Under the pieces are notes generated by a model. That model had not been told where the DNA came from, made no database searches, and saw nothing but the letters and a program-made list of their open reading frames with translations. The translations under genes and the position numbers were made by a program. This document shows, piece after piece, positions 22,258 to 30,727 of a DNA stretch of 64,000 nucleotides. The stretch comes from Candidatus Peribacteria bacterium RIFOXYB1_FULL_54_35. Lineage in GTDB: Bacteria; Patescibacteriota; Gracilibacteria; Peribacterales; Peribacteraceae. Within the stretch, counting starts at the first letter, position 1. The number at the start of each line of letters is the position of its first letter. The stretch lies in contig MFYJ01000012.1 of assembly GCA_001787755.1 (NCBI GenBank), forward strand, positions 124,001-188,000, in the 5' to 3' direction.

Positions 22258-22659
22258 TCAGACTGATACCGTTTTAGCCTTTTTGATAAGACCATTCAGG
22301 AGCTTAGCAACCCGTACAGATCGATAGGCAATGTCCTGGAAGGAAGCCTGATCGATGTATTTTACGTCTTTTGCAATTAAGAGTTGGTTTTGCACTTCTG
22401 TTAGAGAGCCAAGTGCCGTTCTGTAGAATTGAGCTTTTTCTTTTGGTCCTTGTCTTCGGAATCCTTCTGCAATGTTTGATGTTATTGAAACAGCCGCACG
22501 TCGTAATTGATTTGTAAGGCCGAATTGCTCTTCGTGTGGGAATTGTTTTGTTATCTGGTAAATGTCCAGAACGAGATTATGACCATGTTGCCATGCATGT
22601 AAGTCTGTGAAGGAACAAATCTTGTTCTGTGCCTTCTGCTGGACCCCTACATACGACAT
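22258..22659 (-). CDS. S23-type four-helix-bundle protein
   Basis: 133 aa. FTDLHAWQHGHNL, YQITKQFPHEEQFGLTNQLR and AAVSITSNIAEGFRR are the hallmark segments of the 23S-rRNA-intervening-sequence protein (S23/IVP) family, which also includes the Avd-like proteins of diversity-generating retroelements. Family members are often carried in stem-loop insertions. Here the coding region lies directly between two inverted arms and separates lexA from dinB. ATG 22659 is used; a TTG at 22677 would overlap the lexA stop. Molecular function is unknown; RNA or nucleic-acid binding is assumed from relatives. Confidence 0.85.
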   Translation of the reverse strand: MSYVGVQQKAQNKICSFTDLHAWQHGHNLVLDIYQITKQFPHEEQFGLTNQLRRAAVSITSNIAEGFRRQGPKEKAQFYRTALGSLTEVQNQLLIAKDVKYIDQASFQDIAYRSVRVAKLLNGLIKKAKTVSV

Positions 22660-22680
22660 ACCATATTCGATATTCAATAC
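22646..22680. repeat. Right inverted arm of the S23 element
   Basis: The reverse complement contains GAATATGGTATGTCGTATGT. It overlaps the lexA stop codon (TGA at 22676-22674) and the start region of the S23-type gene. Confidence 0.75.
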
Positions 22681-23282
22681 TTCCGTATCACGCCTCTCAC
22701 CACTCCCGCCACTTCCAGCTCTTCCAGGGCATACATATCCGGGTAATCGGTATTCTCCGCCTGGAGGTAGTATTTGCCCTTCTCCTTCTTCAGGCGCTTG
22801 AGCGTAAATTCTCCGTCGAGCACGCCCACGACAATATCGCCGACTTTCGGATTTCTGCCGCGCTCCACAATCACCAGATCTCCCTCAAAGATTCCCGCCT
22901 CAATCATGCTGTCGCCCTTCACGCGCAGGAGGAATGTGGCAGCCTGGTCCCGTACCAGATAGTCATCCAGCTTCACCAGCTCTTCTGCCTGCTCTTCCAC
23001 CGGAGCGGCAAATCCTGCGGAGATGGGACCGAAGAGGGGGAGAGTCATGGGCTGGGGGAAATCCTCCGGCTCTGTCATCTCAATGATTTTGATGCGCCCT
23101 TTCGGATCCTTGTCCAAATGTCCTTCCCGCACAAGGACATTCACCACTTTGGCGATGGCGTTCTTACTGCGCACGCCGAATGCGAGTGCGAGATCCGAGA
23201 GCGACGGCGAGTACCCGCGCTTGTGCTGAAACTCACCGATGTATGTCAGCACCGTGCGCTGGTGAGGGGTGAGGGGGGACAT
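22674..23282 (-). CDS. lexA: LexA repressor
   Basis: SOS-response repressor with autocleavage. The N-terminal winged helix (TPHQRTVLTYIGEFQ, SLSDLALAFGVRSKNAIAKV) is followed by the peptidase S24 domain. Cleavage site SAG (residues about 88-90), catalytic Ser in VKGDSMIEAGI and Lys in FTLKRLKK are all present. 202 aa is normal. A perfect-looking palindromic operator overlaps its own -10 box. The stop codon overlaps the arm of the S23 element. The downstream polymerase gene is truncated. Confidence 0.95.
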   Translation of the reverse strand: MSPLTPHQRTVLTYIGEFQHKRGYSPSLSDLALAFGVRSKNAIAKVVNVLVREGHLDKDPKGRIKIIEMTEPEDFPQPMTLPLFGPISAGFAAPVEEQAEELVKLDDYLVRDQAATFLLRVKGDSMIEAGIFEGDLVIVERGRNPKVGDIVVGVLDGEFTLKRLKKEKGKYYLQAENTDYPDMYALEELEVAGVVRGVIRKY

Positions 23283-23293
23283 GGTCTTCAGGG

Positions 23294-23337
23294 GAACGAA
23301 CGTCCACCATACTAGGTGGACGATTGTTCACGGTCAA
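23294..23337 (-). promoter_or_regulatory. lexA promoter with palindromic operator
   Basis: On the minus strand TTGACC (23337-23332), 17-nt spacer, TAGTAT (23314-23309). Arms GAACGAACGTCCACC (23294-23308) and GGTGGACGATTGTTC (23315-23329) form a dyad with 13 of 15 matches whose 6-nt centre is exactly the -10 box. GAAC...GTTC ends resemble Gram-positive-type LexA boxes; autoregulation is inferred. Confidence 0.75.
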
Positions 23338-23387
23338 GAGTGTTTCATACCATTTTGCTCTTTAGGCATCTTATGATTTGTATGTCA

Positions 23388-24365
23388 TTATTTCTGGAGC
23401 GAGTCCACCTTGACGTATTTCTCTTCTTCTCCTTCAACGATTTTGATGTATTTCTCGTCTTCTGCCTCAATGATGTCGAGGTCTTTCAGGGCGCTCAATT
23501 CTATGTAGGTGATGGTCCACACTGTCTGCCGGAAGATTTCCAGGTACGCGAAGAAATAGCTGGCGAATCCAATGATGATGAGTCCTAAGACAGTTGTGAT
23601 GCTGTAGCTCACAGCCGGCGGGAGGAAGGTGGCGAGGAGGAAACCAAGACCGAGCACGAGTCCGGGGATCAGGATCACCATGAAGAGGTTGGCGACGATG
23701 CGCAGGATGATGACGAAGAGCAGCAACATGAGGAACACCACATGGCCGAGGTAGCTGATGACGAGTTTGAAACTCTGGTGGATCCCCCCGCGTATGCCTG
23801 TCTTCTTTATGACCACGGCTTCTTCTGAGAAGATCCAGAAGAATTCAAAGACATTGGAGATGAGCCATGCAGTCACCAGCAGTATGGCGCCAATGGGGCC
23901 AGCACCGGCTCCGTAGCGCAGCATGAGGGAGCAGAGCGTGATGACAGTGGTAACGCTGCTGAGGAAGAGGATCTCGTGGAGCGCGAAGAGGGGGAAGAAG
24001 TTGTAAATGCCCAGTACCAGTCCGCCTTTCACTTCCTCCTTGCGGTATGACTTGGCGGCAAGGCCGATGATTGCGCCCTTGGCCAGGTTCGGGAAGAGCC
24101 ACTCAATGAAGAGGAGAGCGAAGAAGAAGGTGATGATGCTGATGGCAAGCCAGAGAGGGAGGTTCTCGAGGAGTGTGCGCTCAATGGTGAAGAATCCGAT
24201 CGGGTTTTCCAGAATGAAGTACGAGTAGATAAGCCATGCCTGGAAGAGGAAGAGCTTGGCGTTCAGGAGCGTATGGAGCAGAGCATCGGCAAACCCCCAC
24301 TTGCGCAGGATTCTCTCCTTCTTTGTGATGGCCCATGCCTTCGCAATGATGTCTCGTGGTTTCAT
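23388..24365 (-). CDS. Multi-pass membrane protein of unknown function
   Basis: 325 aa with about six hydrophobic segments (FLFQAWLIYSYFIL, LAISIITFFFALLFIEWLF, FALHEILFLSSVTTVITL, IGAILLVTAWLISNVF, VVFLMLLLFVIIL, VLGLGFLLATFLPP). The C-terminus is acidic (EAEDEKYIKIVEGEEEKYVKV). Topology resembles the DUF7847/GDPD-membrane-domain group, but no signature residue can be cited. Its start lies 6 nt after the stop of the LCP-family gene, so the two form an operon. Confidence 0.65.
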   Translation of the reverse strand: MKPRDIIAKAWAITKKERILRKWGFADALLHTLLNAKLFLFQAWLIYSYFILENPIGFFTIERTLLENLPLWLAISIITFFFALLFIEWLFPNLAKGAIIGLAAKSYRKEEVKGGLVLGIYNFFPLFALHEILFLSSVTTVITLCSLMLRYGAGAGPIGAILLVTAWLISNVFEFFWIFSEEAVVIKKTGIRGGIHQSFKLVISYLGHVVFLMLLLFVIILRIVANLFMVILIPGLVLGLGFLLATFLPPAVSYSITTVLGLIIIGFASYFFAYLEIFRQTVWTITYIELSALKDLDIIEAEDEKYIKIVEGEEEKYVKVDSLQK

Positions 24366-24371
24366 GCTTTG

Positions 24372-25907
24372 TTAGGAAGTGGGGACGAGATTCTGAATGG
24401 GGGTGTATTTGTATTCTTTCCCGAGAATAATGGTGATGTCAGCAACCTTTCCTTCGGGGAGTGCGGCCGGTTTCTCCGTTTTTGCAAATTTGAGCAGTGA
24501 AGCGAAGAAAAGGGCGAGGTTCTCATGCCCCGGCGATCCCGCGAACACCAGCGACTGTGTCTGTTCTTCGGGGAGGGTGGCGTTCGCAATGAGATCCACG
24601 TTGAATCCGTACCGGAAGAGCTCGGTTGCAAGAACGCGTGCTGCACCGCTCGGCGCTCCGTTATTCAGGATATTGATGCGGGGATTGGCGAGGTATGCCG
24701 AGCGCGTATGGAGCAGGAGCTTTACGAAGGCCTGCGGCTGTCGCCATGTCACGGGGAATTCCGGGATGGAGACGGGGAGGAGGACTGCGGCGCCGTCGAA
24801 GAGGGAACGGGGAGGGGCATAGAGGAAACCACCGGGTTCCACGAACCCATCGTAGAGAGCATTGCGGTCATTGAGCTGCATGGTGATCACCCGGTCCCTT
24901 TCAAGCTTCTGCGCCAAGTCAGCCAGTCCGATCATTTCACGGAGGGACATGGTTGTTTCGACGTTCTGGGAGAGCGTACGGATCATCTGCGTGATGAAGT
25001 CTGGGTCCTTGAGGTATCCGCCCTCCTTTGCTTTCTGGCCAAGAGCTTTAATGAGTTGCTGTTGCCGTGCAGAGCGCGAAAAATCGCTGGTAGAGTGTCG
25101 TGATCGCGCGTACTTGAGAGCCGTGGCACCGTCCAGATGCTGCATTCCTCTGCTGAGGGTGAATGCTTCGTATCCGTAGTTCTCGTCGGGGTATTCGCTG
25201 TCAGTGATATCCTCCGGCACGTCAATATCTATGCCATCCAGAGCATCGACTGCTTCCACGAAGGCGGTGAAGTTCACTTTCACAGTATGGTGGATCTCCA
25301 TCCCCAGGTTTTGTCCCACTTCTGTGCCGAGTTCCCGGAGGGCTTCTACTGCCGCGTCTTCCGGTTCCATGCCCTGGCGGTACTGGAGGTAATTCTTGTA
25401 ATCCCTGTAGAAGCTGTTGATTTTCCCTTTCCCCATTTTAGCAGTCTTAAGGAAGAACACGTCGCGGGGGAGCGACAGGAGCACCACACTTTTGGAATCA
25501 GTAGGATCGATGCTTGCGACAATGATGGTATCAGTCAGATCTCTTCCCTCGTGGTCTCTATTCCCCTGGCCGATGAGCAGGAGATTGATGTATCCGTTGG
25601 CATCCGTGGGGAGTTCTGAGCCGGCAAACGAAGTGATAGTCCCGAAACTCAGGAAGTGTACGGACATCAGCGCTTTCACCGTTCCTGCGAGCAGGAGGAA
25701 TGCGAAGAAGATTGCGACAAGAACGAGGAGTAAACGCTTGAGCGCCATGACCCGCTGCTTCTTCACATGTTCCTTTTCCTTCCGTTCCTTCCAGAGGCCA
25801 TACCAGCCCATGAGCGGTTTCCCTATTTCGAGGGCACCGACGATGAAGCTCCGCCAGCGAAGACGACGTCGGGGTTCTTCCTCTATCCGACGGACGTGGA
25901 AAGACAT
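24372..25907 (-). CDS. LytR-CpsA-Psr (LCP) family cell-envelope ligase
   Basis: LCP enzymes attach undecaprenyl-linked polymers to peptidoglycan. One N-terminal membrane helix (LKRLLLVLVAIFFAFLLLAG, about 57-76) is followed by the LCP domain (about 105-290): LLIGQGNRD, DTIIVASIDP, VVLLSLPRDVFF, KINSFYR, VKVNFTAFVEAVDALDGIDI, YARSRHSTSDFSRSARQQQ. The Arg/Asp residues of the pyrophosphate site are present. A LytR_C-like domain (INILNNGAPSGAARVLATEL, about 405-495) ends the protein. 511 aa. Start ATG 25907 was chosen over a much longer non-conserved extension. Upstream is a DUF1624-like gene 95 nt away. Confidence 0.85.
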   Translation of the reverse strand: MSFHVRRIEEEPRRRLRWRSFIVGALEIGKPLMGWYGLWKERKEKEHVKKQRVMALKRLLLVLVAIFFAFLLLAGTVKALMSVHFLSFGTITSFAGSELPTDANGYINLLLIGQGNRDHEGRDLTDTIIVASIDPTDSKSVVLLSLPRDVFFLKTAKMGKGKINSFYRDYKNYLQYRQGMEPEDAAVEALRELGTEVGQNLGMEIHHTVKVNFTAFVEAVDALDGIDIDVPEDITDSEYPDENYGYEAFTLSRGMQHLDGATALKYARSRHSTSDFSRSARQQQLIKALGQKAKEGGYLKDPDFITQMIRTLSQNVETTMSLREMIGLADLAQKLERDRVITMQLNDRNALYDGFVEPGGFLYAPPRSLFDGAAVLLPVSIPEFPVTWRQPQAFVKLLLHTRSAYLANPRINILNNGAPSGAARVLATELFRYGFNVDLIANATLPEEQTQSLVFAGSPGHENLALFFASLLKFAKTEKPAALPEGKVADITIILGKEYKYTPIQNLVPTS

Positions 25908-26002
25908 TGCGTACAGCGTACGTGAAACGTGTTCTTCCGTCACGGTATTCTTTTGTGGATTTCCCCGTATGGTGTACGAGCGGTTACCATGACCCTTTTC
26001 GC

Positions 26003-26698
26003 TCAAGCAAGCGTTGCACTCAGTATTCCAATCAGCAGCGGTTGGTGCAGCATGTAGAGGAGGAGCGCATGTCTTCCCGGGAGGGCGGCGAGGTACACGG
26101 TTCTCCGGTGTTCTTGTGCATAGGTGTGCATGGCAGGGAGGAGCAGGTGGACGATCAGCGTTCCCATGAGCACGATTCCAAACCACGGGAAGAGAGGAAA
26201 GTAATCGAGCGTTGAGAATTCTTTCGGTGTGATCCCGAGGGGGAGGAAGAATTCGTGGGTCACATGGAGGAAAGGGGTGGCCTGTCCTATGCCGAGGATG
26301 GTGACTGCAGTGAGCATGCGGAATATTCTGCCCCGCGGGAGAACAGCGAGGAGCATCAGGCTGATTGCGATGCAGTGGAGGATTCCGAATCGTATGTAGG
26401 TGGTTGGATTCCAGTAGTATGTCACGCCGGTGATGAGGAGCGCGCAGAGTACGATCGTTCCGATGCGTTTCCACCGCTTGTTTCTCCCCTGTGCTGCAGA
26501 GAGTTCGAAGCTGCACCCTACAAGGAGCAGGAAGAGGATTGCGGTCATACGTGCGAAAAGCCACCAGCCTGTGCTGAGCGGATCGATAGGATAGTGCAAG
26601 AAGTGGTGCAGATCGTACACAGTGTGGTAGAGCACCATCATGCAGATGGCCAGTGAGCGCAGCAGATCAATTTCTACGAAGCGGGAAGAAGGGTGCAC
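26003..26698 (-). CDS. DUF1624 / heparan-glucosaminide acetyltransferase-like membrane protein
   Basis: 231 aa with about seven hydrophobic segments. The N-terminal RFVEIDLLRSLAICMMVLYH is the conserved start of the HGSNAT/YeiB-like group (R-x-x-x-ID-x-LR-G-x-AI...H). WWLFARMTAILFLLLVG and FGILHCIAISLML (conserved His) fit the same family. Such proteins acetylate sugars across membranes. Upstream of the LCP-family gene, consistent with envelope polysaccharide work. Substrate cannot be read from the sequence. Confidence 0.7.
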   Translation of the reverse strand: MHPSSRFVEIDLLRSLAICMMVLYHTVYDLHHFLHYPIDPLSTGWWLFARMTAILFLLLVGCSFELSAAQGRNKRWKRIGTIVLCALLITGVTYYWNPTTYIRFGILHCIAISLMLLAVLPRGRIFRMLTAVTILGIGQATPFLHVTHEFFLPLGITPKEFSTLDYFPLFPWFGIVLMGTLIVHLLLPAMHTYAQEHRRTVYLAALPGRHALLLYMLHQPLLIGILSATLA

Positions 26699-27105
26699 TT
26701 CCGTAGCCTCATGGTTCTTCCTGTAAACGTCAATGATTCTTGGGGTGGCTGCTCACTATCCCAAACCATTTCTTCAGTGTGTTCCTGCATGTCTTTCTGT
26801 TCTCTCTTTCCACCTTTTTCCGGCGAAAAAGGTGGAGCCAAAACGCCGGCGCGCCAAAACCTCTCTTCCCGGCCCTGTGCCTCCTCATCGGCTCCTGCAA
26901 GCATTCGGAGCCGATTCGTCGGCGCCGCCTTACGGCAGGGCCTTCCCCTTCACCCTCCGTGGCGCGCCAACCATCCCACCCTGCTTCACTTCTTTTCAGT
27001 AAGCTTTTTCTAGAGGCTTTTCCCAAGCCACCGGCTCTGCCGGTAGTCGCTGACCCCCAACGAATACTATTGTTCTACTAACTATAACTAGCATATATTT
27101 GGCCA
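26699..27105. other. Gene-poor region with palindromes
   Basis: No convincing gene in about 400 nt. CACCTTTTTC-CGGC-GAAAAAGGTG (26811-26834) is a perfect hairpin extended by C/G to 26810-26835, followed by GC-rich partial palindromes (ACGCCGGCGCGCC). A probable -10 (TATATT) lies just upstream of the 27106 gene. Confidence 0.5.
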
Positions 27106-27339
27106 ATGACAGAAGCAGCGCGCAGAACTACGTCCTCCCGAGAAGAAAGGCAATTGAAAATGTTGATAGGCACCATGGGTTATGGAATCATTATTAATTT
27201 CGTTATTTTGGCTATTATGGATGGCAATCAGTGCATTGAAGGGCCATGTGATCCCTATATCTTTCTCCTGTTTCTATCACTTGTTCTAGGATTTCTTCTG
27301 TCACTGTTGATTGAGCGGTTCAGCAGCAAAGCCGTGTAA
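27106..27339 (+). CDS. Small two-TM protein
   Basis: 77 aa. Hydrophobic helices at about 22-38 (GTMGYGIIINFVILAIM) and 50-66 (IFLLFLSLVLGFLLSLL) flank a short loop with two Cys (NQCIEGPCDP). The ATG follows CATATATTTGGCCA, again within 6-9 nt of a -10-like box. AT-richer than its surroundings. Function unknown. Confidence 0.5.
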   Translation: MTEAARRTTSSREERQLKMLIGTMGYGIIINFVILAIMDGNQCIEGPCDPYIFLLFLSLVLGFLLSLLIERFSSKAV

Positions 27340-27403
27340 GCGGTCTATAGGCTGATTGCCCAGTCTATTAGGATTCGCTTCGGAGGTATTCTTTGTAGAG
27401 TGG

Positions 27404-27832
27404 TTACTTCCTTGGCATCAGCAGCGCAGTGCTTCCTATGAGCAGCGCAAGTGCAATGGTGCGCAGGAGAGGCAGGAAGGGTGCGAACATGACAAGGCTC
27501 AGGCTCGTCCCGAAGAGTGAGATAGGGAGGAGGAGGCATGCCGGGCAGAGGAGAGTGAAGGCACCCATTGCACCTCCCAGACTTGTTGCTCTCCGCGTTC
27601 CCACGGGGCATGTTCCTTTCTTTCTCCTCCAGTTAAAGAGTCCTGCATTCAGTGCGAGCAGGAAGGTGAGTGCAGCAGTGAAGAGTATCTCTCCTCTCCC
27701 CGCAGCCGGGCGCGGCGGTGAGGGGAGCGAGGGAAATGCCCCAAGTTCCCATGCGAAGAACGCGCTGCAGAGCAGGGCAACAGCCATTGCCCAGCTCCAG
27801 AAAGCACTGCTGCGGAAAAAGCTGAGATTCAC
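27404..27832 (-). CDS. Membrane protein with CPAC motif
   Basis: 142 aa. Hydrophobic segments at about 10-28 (FWSWAMAVALLCSAFFAW), 45-60 and a C-terminal pair (GAFTLLCPACLLLPISLFG and LRTIALALLIGSTALLM). CPAC in a membrane helix suggests a redox or metal role, not proven. Start GTG 27830-27832 was chosen because the previous stop is 8 nt upstream and AAGGA lies a suitable distance before it. Operon partner of the Cys-rich protein. Confidence 0.55.
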   Translation of the reverse strand: MNLSFFRSSAFWSWAMAVALLCSAFFAWELGAFPSLPSPPRPAAGRGEILFTAALTFLLALNAGLFNWRRKKGTCPVGTRRATSLGGAMGAFTLLCPACLLLPISLFGTSLSLVMFAPFLPLLRTIALALLIGSTALLMPRK

Positions 27833-27839
27833 AGGGATA

Positions 27840-28064
27840 TTATGATTCCTTCGAGTGGCAGTTGCCAGGACAGTTTCTGGAGCATGCTCCAGAAGAGCAA
27901 TCGTGGATGTTCTTGCAGTTCCCCCCTTCGCAGAGTTCTTTTGCCGGGCATTCCCAGGCAGCGAATGTCTCTCCACGCCGTACCATCACAACGCTGTAGC
28001 CGGTGACGAGGCCCACAACGAGCAGTGCGATGAGGAACCAGTGAGAATGCAGGATGTTTTTCAT
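27840..28064 (-). CDS. Small membrane-anchored Cys-rich protein
   Basis: 74 aa: a hydrophobic anchor (HWFLIALLVVGLVTGYSVV, about 7-25) and a tail with seven Cys (ECPAKELCEGGNCKN, DCSSGACSRNCPGNCHS). The spacing suggests metal binding or disulfides. Start ATG 28064 is fixed by TTGATA-17-TACAAT ending 10 nt upstream. Pairs with the CPAC membrane protein; a joint role in metal handling is speculative. Confidence 0.6.
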   Translation of the reverse strand: MKNILHSHWFLIALLVVGLVTGYSVVMVRRGETFAAWECPAKELCEGGNCKNIHDCSSGACSRNCPGNCHSKES

Positions 28065-28074
28065 TCCGGCAGCT

Positions 28075-28103
28075 ATTGTAGCGGTATTGACAGTTAGTAT
28101 CAA
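28075..28103 (-). promoter_or_regulatory. Promoter with leaderless layout
   Basis: TTGATA (28103-28098), 17-nt spacer, TACAAT (28080-28075), then 10 nt to ATG 28064. Confidence 0.8.
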
Positions 28104-28105
28104 TT

Positions 28106-28209
28106 AGGATAATTAGCTTATTAGCTTCGTTAGCTTCATTAGAAAAGTAATAAGGTATCTGATCCAAAATCCAAATCCCTAATGAAGCTAATGCAGTTAA
28201 CAAGCTAAT
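28106..28209. repeat. Tandem-motif hairpin element (TTAGCTTC class)
   Basis: The left arm (AATTAGCTTATTAGCTTCGT, 28111 on) and right arm (TAATGAAGCTAATGCAGTTA, 28180 on) contain the perfectly complementary core TTAGCTTCATTA / TAATGAAGCTAA. The loop contains AAAATCCAAATCCC. The right arm overlaps the stop codon of the 28205 gene. Confidence 0.65.
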
Positions 28210-29560
28210 CCTCTTCTCTGTCGTACTGCTCGCCCTGTGCGCGTTCCGAATATTCCTGCTGACGCTGTTCCTCCACTGCACGCATGCGCAGACGCTTGGG
28301 ACTTATTTGGTCATTCACGCGCACGCCGCGCTCGCGGTCGGCGAGAGGGCAGATGCCTTTCCGGCTCAGGAAGAGGTACTCGAGCGAATCCGGAGAGCCT
28401 GTGCAGGGGACATCTTCTCTCGGTTCCTGCTGGCGGCTTGTTCTGCGAGGTTCCCAGACTTCCTCTCCCGTTTCCTCGTCCACTTCCTCTTCCCACCAGT
28501 CGCTCCCGCTCTCCCAAGTATCCCATGTGTCTTCCCCGGGCAGAACTTCTTCCTCCGGCCACTCCAGGAATTCCTCTCCCGGGAATCCGCTCTCGAGCAG
28601 CTCGAGTTCCTCGAATTGGGACAGGATGTTCTCCCCATCAAGGTATTCGAGGAATTCTTCCAGTGTCATGGTGTGTGCTTCCGAAGGCACTTCCACGTAC
28701 ACGGGTGTCATCTTCCGTTGCACTTCCCCCTGTGTGATGAAGGAGAACCCGGGGAGTGCGGGAGACTGCGCTGCGAGGTAGAATTTGGCGAACAGGAAAT
28801 CCTGATCTTCATTCGTGTTGATTTTGATGTGGAGATTCACTGCATCGCGGATCATCGCTTCTGTTTCCTGTGCGCTCGGATCGTTCACGAGGTCTCCGAG
28901 TTCCAGATCCTTGCCATCTATCGCCGTGAAGAATTCATTGAGCACGAGAAGTGTTTCAGAGAGGAATCTTTCCTTCAGCCGGAGAGAATATGCATGTCCT
29001 CCCGAAAACTGCGTGTACTCCAGGGAGAGGAGGGCGTCCACAAGGCCGTCCAGGAGCTTCTCTACCTGCTCTTTCTCTACGTAGATGCCTTCGAGAGCCA
29101 GCCCGTCAATAAATCCTGTAATAAACGCATCCCTGCCCTCCATCTGTGCCTGTTCCATTTCCAGCGGTATGGAGATCCATTTCTTCTGGAGTACGGCAAG
29201 AGAAGCCTGGAGCACAGCATCTTCCATATTGGCATTGAACTCATTGATCCGGACGTACGCCACCTGTTGGTGGAGTATCAGATCCACCTTCACGCGCATC
29301 CGCATGTCTGCTTCTGCCACATCAACTGTAGCGTGCCATTTGCCTTTCATAGTGTCTACGGTACGACCTTCTCCCTCGCCGAACATCCAGAGTGAAGCGT
29401 AGGTGTCTTCCATGCGCGCGTGCGCTTCCATGGTGAAGTTTCGCGGTCTTCCGTCGAATTCTACTGCTTTCAGAAGGGCGCTTGGCTGTGAGAAGTATGC
29501 CAAAGCTGCAAAGGGGGTCACCAAGGAAAGGGTCAGACCCAGTAGAAAAGGGCGGCGCAT
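28205..29560 (-). CDS. Secreted acidic protein of unknown function
   Basis: 451 aa with a signal peptide (MRRPFLLGLTLSLVTPFAAL). The body (25-330) is predicted mixed and soluble. The C-terminus is strongly acidic with Trp (EEFLEWPEEEVLPGEDTWDT) and then Arg/Glu-rich. Two Cys near the end (VPCTGSPDS, KGICPLAD) could form a disulfide. No domain is recognised. Its stop lies in a hairpin element. Confidence 0.6.
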   Translation of the reverse strand: MRRPFLLGLTLSLVTPFAALAYFSQPSALLKAVEFDGRPRNFTMEAHARMEDTYASLWMFGEGEGRTVDTMKGKWHATVDVAEADMRMRVKVDLILHQQVAYVRINEFNANMEDAVLQASLAVLQKKWISIPLEMEQAQMEGRDAFITGFIDGLALEGIYVEKEQVEKLLDGLVDALLSLEYTQFSGGHAYSLRLKERFLSETLLVLNEFFTAIDGKDLELGDLVNDPSAQETEAMIRDAVNLHIKINTNEDQDFLFAKFYLAAQSPALPGFSFITQGEVQRKMTPVYVEVPSEAHTMTLEEFLEYLDGENILSQFEELELLESGFPGEEFLEWPEEEVLPGEDTWDTWESGSDWWEEEVDEETGEEVWEPRRTSRQQEPREDVPCTGSPDSLEYLFLSRKGICPLADRERGVRVNDQISPKRLRMRAVEEQRQQEYSERAQGEQYDREED

Positions 29561-29691
29561 GAAAAGAAAAGGGAAGGTTGATGCCTATCGTATAAGTTTC
29601 TGCCGTCTCTATGCAACTGCTGCATACCAAAACCCCCTGCGTCTAGATGATCGCGGGGGGCTCTTGAGGTACTCCGGACGCTCGTGGAGTC

Positions 29692-30120
29692 TTACTTAAG
29701 GGTCACTTTGGCGCCGGCTGCCTCCAGCTTCTTCTTCATCTCCTCTGCCTCTGCTTTCGGCACACCTTCCTTGATCATCTTCGGCGCGCCGTCGACGGTT
29801 GCCTTTGCTTCGCCGAGGGCGAGACCGGTGATCTCACGCACTACTTTGATCACGGCGATTTTCTGGGCGCCGGAATCAGAGAGTTCGACGTTGTACATGC
29901 TCTTCTCCTCTGCTTCGCCTCCTGCGCCGCCGGCAGCAGGAGCGCCTGCTGCTGCGACAGCTACGGGAGCAGCTGCGGAGATGCCGTATTCAGATTCCAT
30001 GAACTTTACGACATTGTTGAGTTGCACGACGTTCAGCTTCTCGAGTGCATCGATCACGGCTTTCTCCTCTTTCGAGAGTTTCACCGTCTTCGCCTCTGCG
30101 GTTGCTGTATCATCGGACAT
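29692..30120 (-). CDS. rplL: Large ribosomal subunit protein bL12
   Basis: 142 aa. N-terminal dimerisation helices ([20 protein letters not shown]), an Ala/Gly/Pro hinge ([18 protein letters not shown]) and a C-terminal factor-binding domain ([36 protein letters not shown]). It recruits GTPase factors as part of the L10-L12 stalk. Slightly longer than usual because of the N-terminal Thr/Ala extension. Start 30120 is the conserved one; it follows rplJ by 34 nt. Confidence 0.97.
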   Translation of the reverse strand: MSDDTATAEAKTVKLSKEEKAVIDALEKLNVVQLNNVVKFMESEYGISAAAPVAVAAAGAPAAGGAGGEAEEKSMYNVELSDSGAQKIAVIKVVREITGLALGEAKATVDGAPKMIKEGVPKAEAEEMKKKLEAAGAKVTLK

Positions 30121-30154
30121 GGGAATAAATGGGTAAGGAATAAATAAAAGGAAT

Positions 30155-30727
30155 TTACGATGCTGGTTGCTCAGGAGTGGGAGCACCTGCTCCTCCGGGG
30201 TGTACCCCGCCCTTCTCCGCAAGTTGCTTCAGTCCGCGTGCAAAGCCCGAGAGCGGGGAATTGCACATACTGGCGAAATTGATGAGTGGTGAGCGGATCA
30301 TGCCGACAAACAGAGCGAGCAGCGCCTCACGGCTCGGCATCTCTGCGAGTTCCAGGGCTTCTTCTCTCGAGAGAATTTTGCCGTCGTAGAGTCCGCCAAG
30401 AATGTGCACTTTGTCGTGATCTTTACTGAATTTGAAGGCGACCTGTGCTCCTGAGAGGGGATCGCCAAAGCTGAAGATCATCGATACTGGCCCTTCCATG
30501 GCATCTTTCCCGAATTCCGGAAGACCTGCTTCCTTGGATGCAATCTTCATCAGTGTCTTCTTTGCGACTTTCATTTCTGCGTTGCTCTTTCGGAGCTTGG
30601 TTCTGAGTTCACTCACCTCGGCCACACTCAGACCGATGTAGTGAGCGAGTATGATGGACTGCGCGGAGCCTATTTTCTCCGTGAGTTCTTTCACTTGTGC
30701 CTGTTTTCTGTCCCTTGAGAGTGCCAT
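30155..30727 (-). CDS. rplJ: Large ribosomal subunit protein uL10
   Basis: 190 aa. The rRNA-binding domain begins [39 protein letters not shown] and [10 protein letters not shown] are typical. The C-terminal helix carries bL12 dimers. First gene of the rplJ-rplL operon, preceded by a long structured leader. Confidence 0.96.
   Translation of the reverse strand: MALSRDRKQAQVKELTEKIGSAQSIILAHYIGLSVAEVSELRTKLRKSNAEMKVAKKTLMKIASKEAGLPEFGKDAMEGPVSMIFSFGDPLSGAQVAFKFSKDHDKVHILGGLYDGKILSREEALELAEMPSREALLALFVGMIRSPLINFASMCNSPLSGFARGLKQLAEKGGVHPGGAGAPTPEQPAS

Noticed and set aside
26693..27013. Protein gene in the 26.7-27.0 kb gap
   Set aside because: The open frame is Ser/Pro/Cys-rich, crosses a perfect palindrome and has no promoter or recognisable domain.
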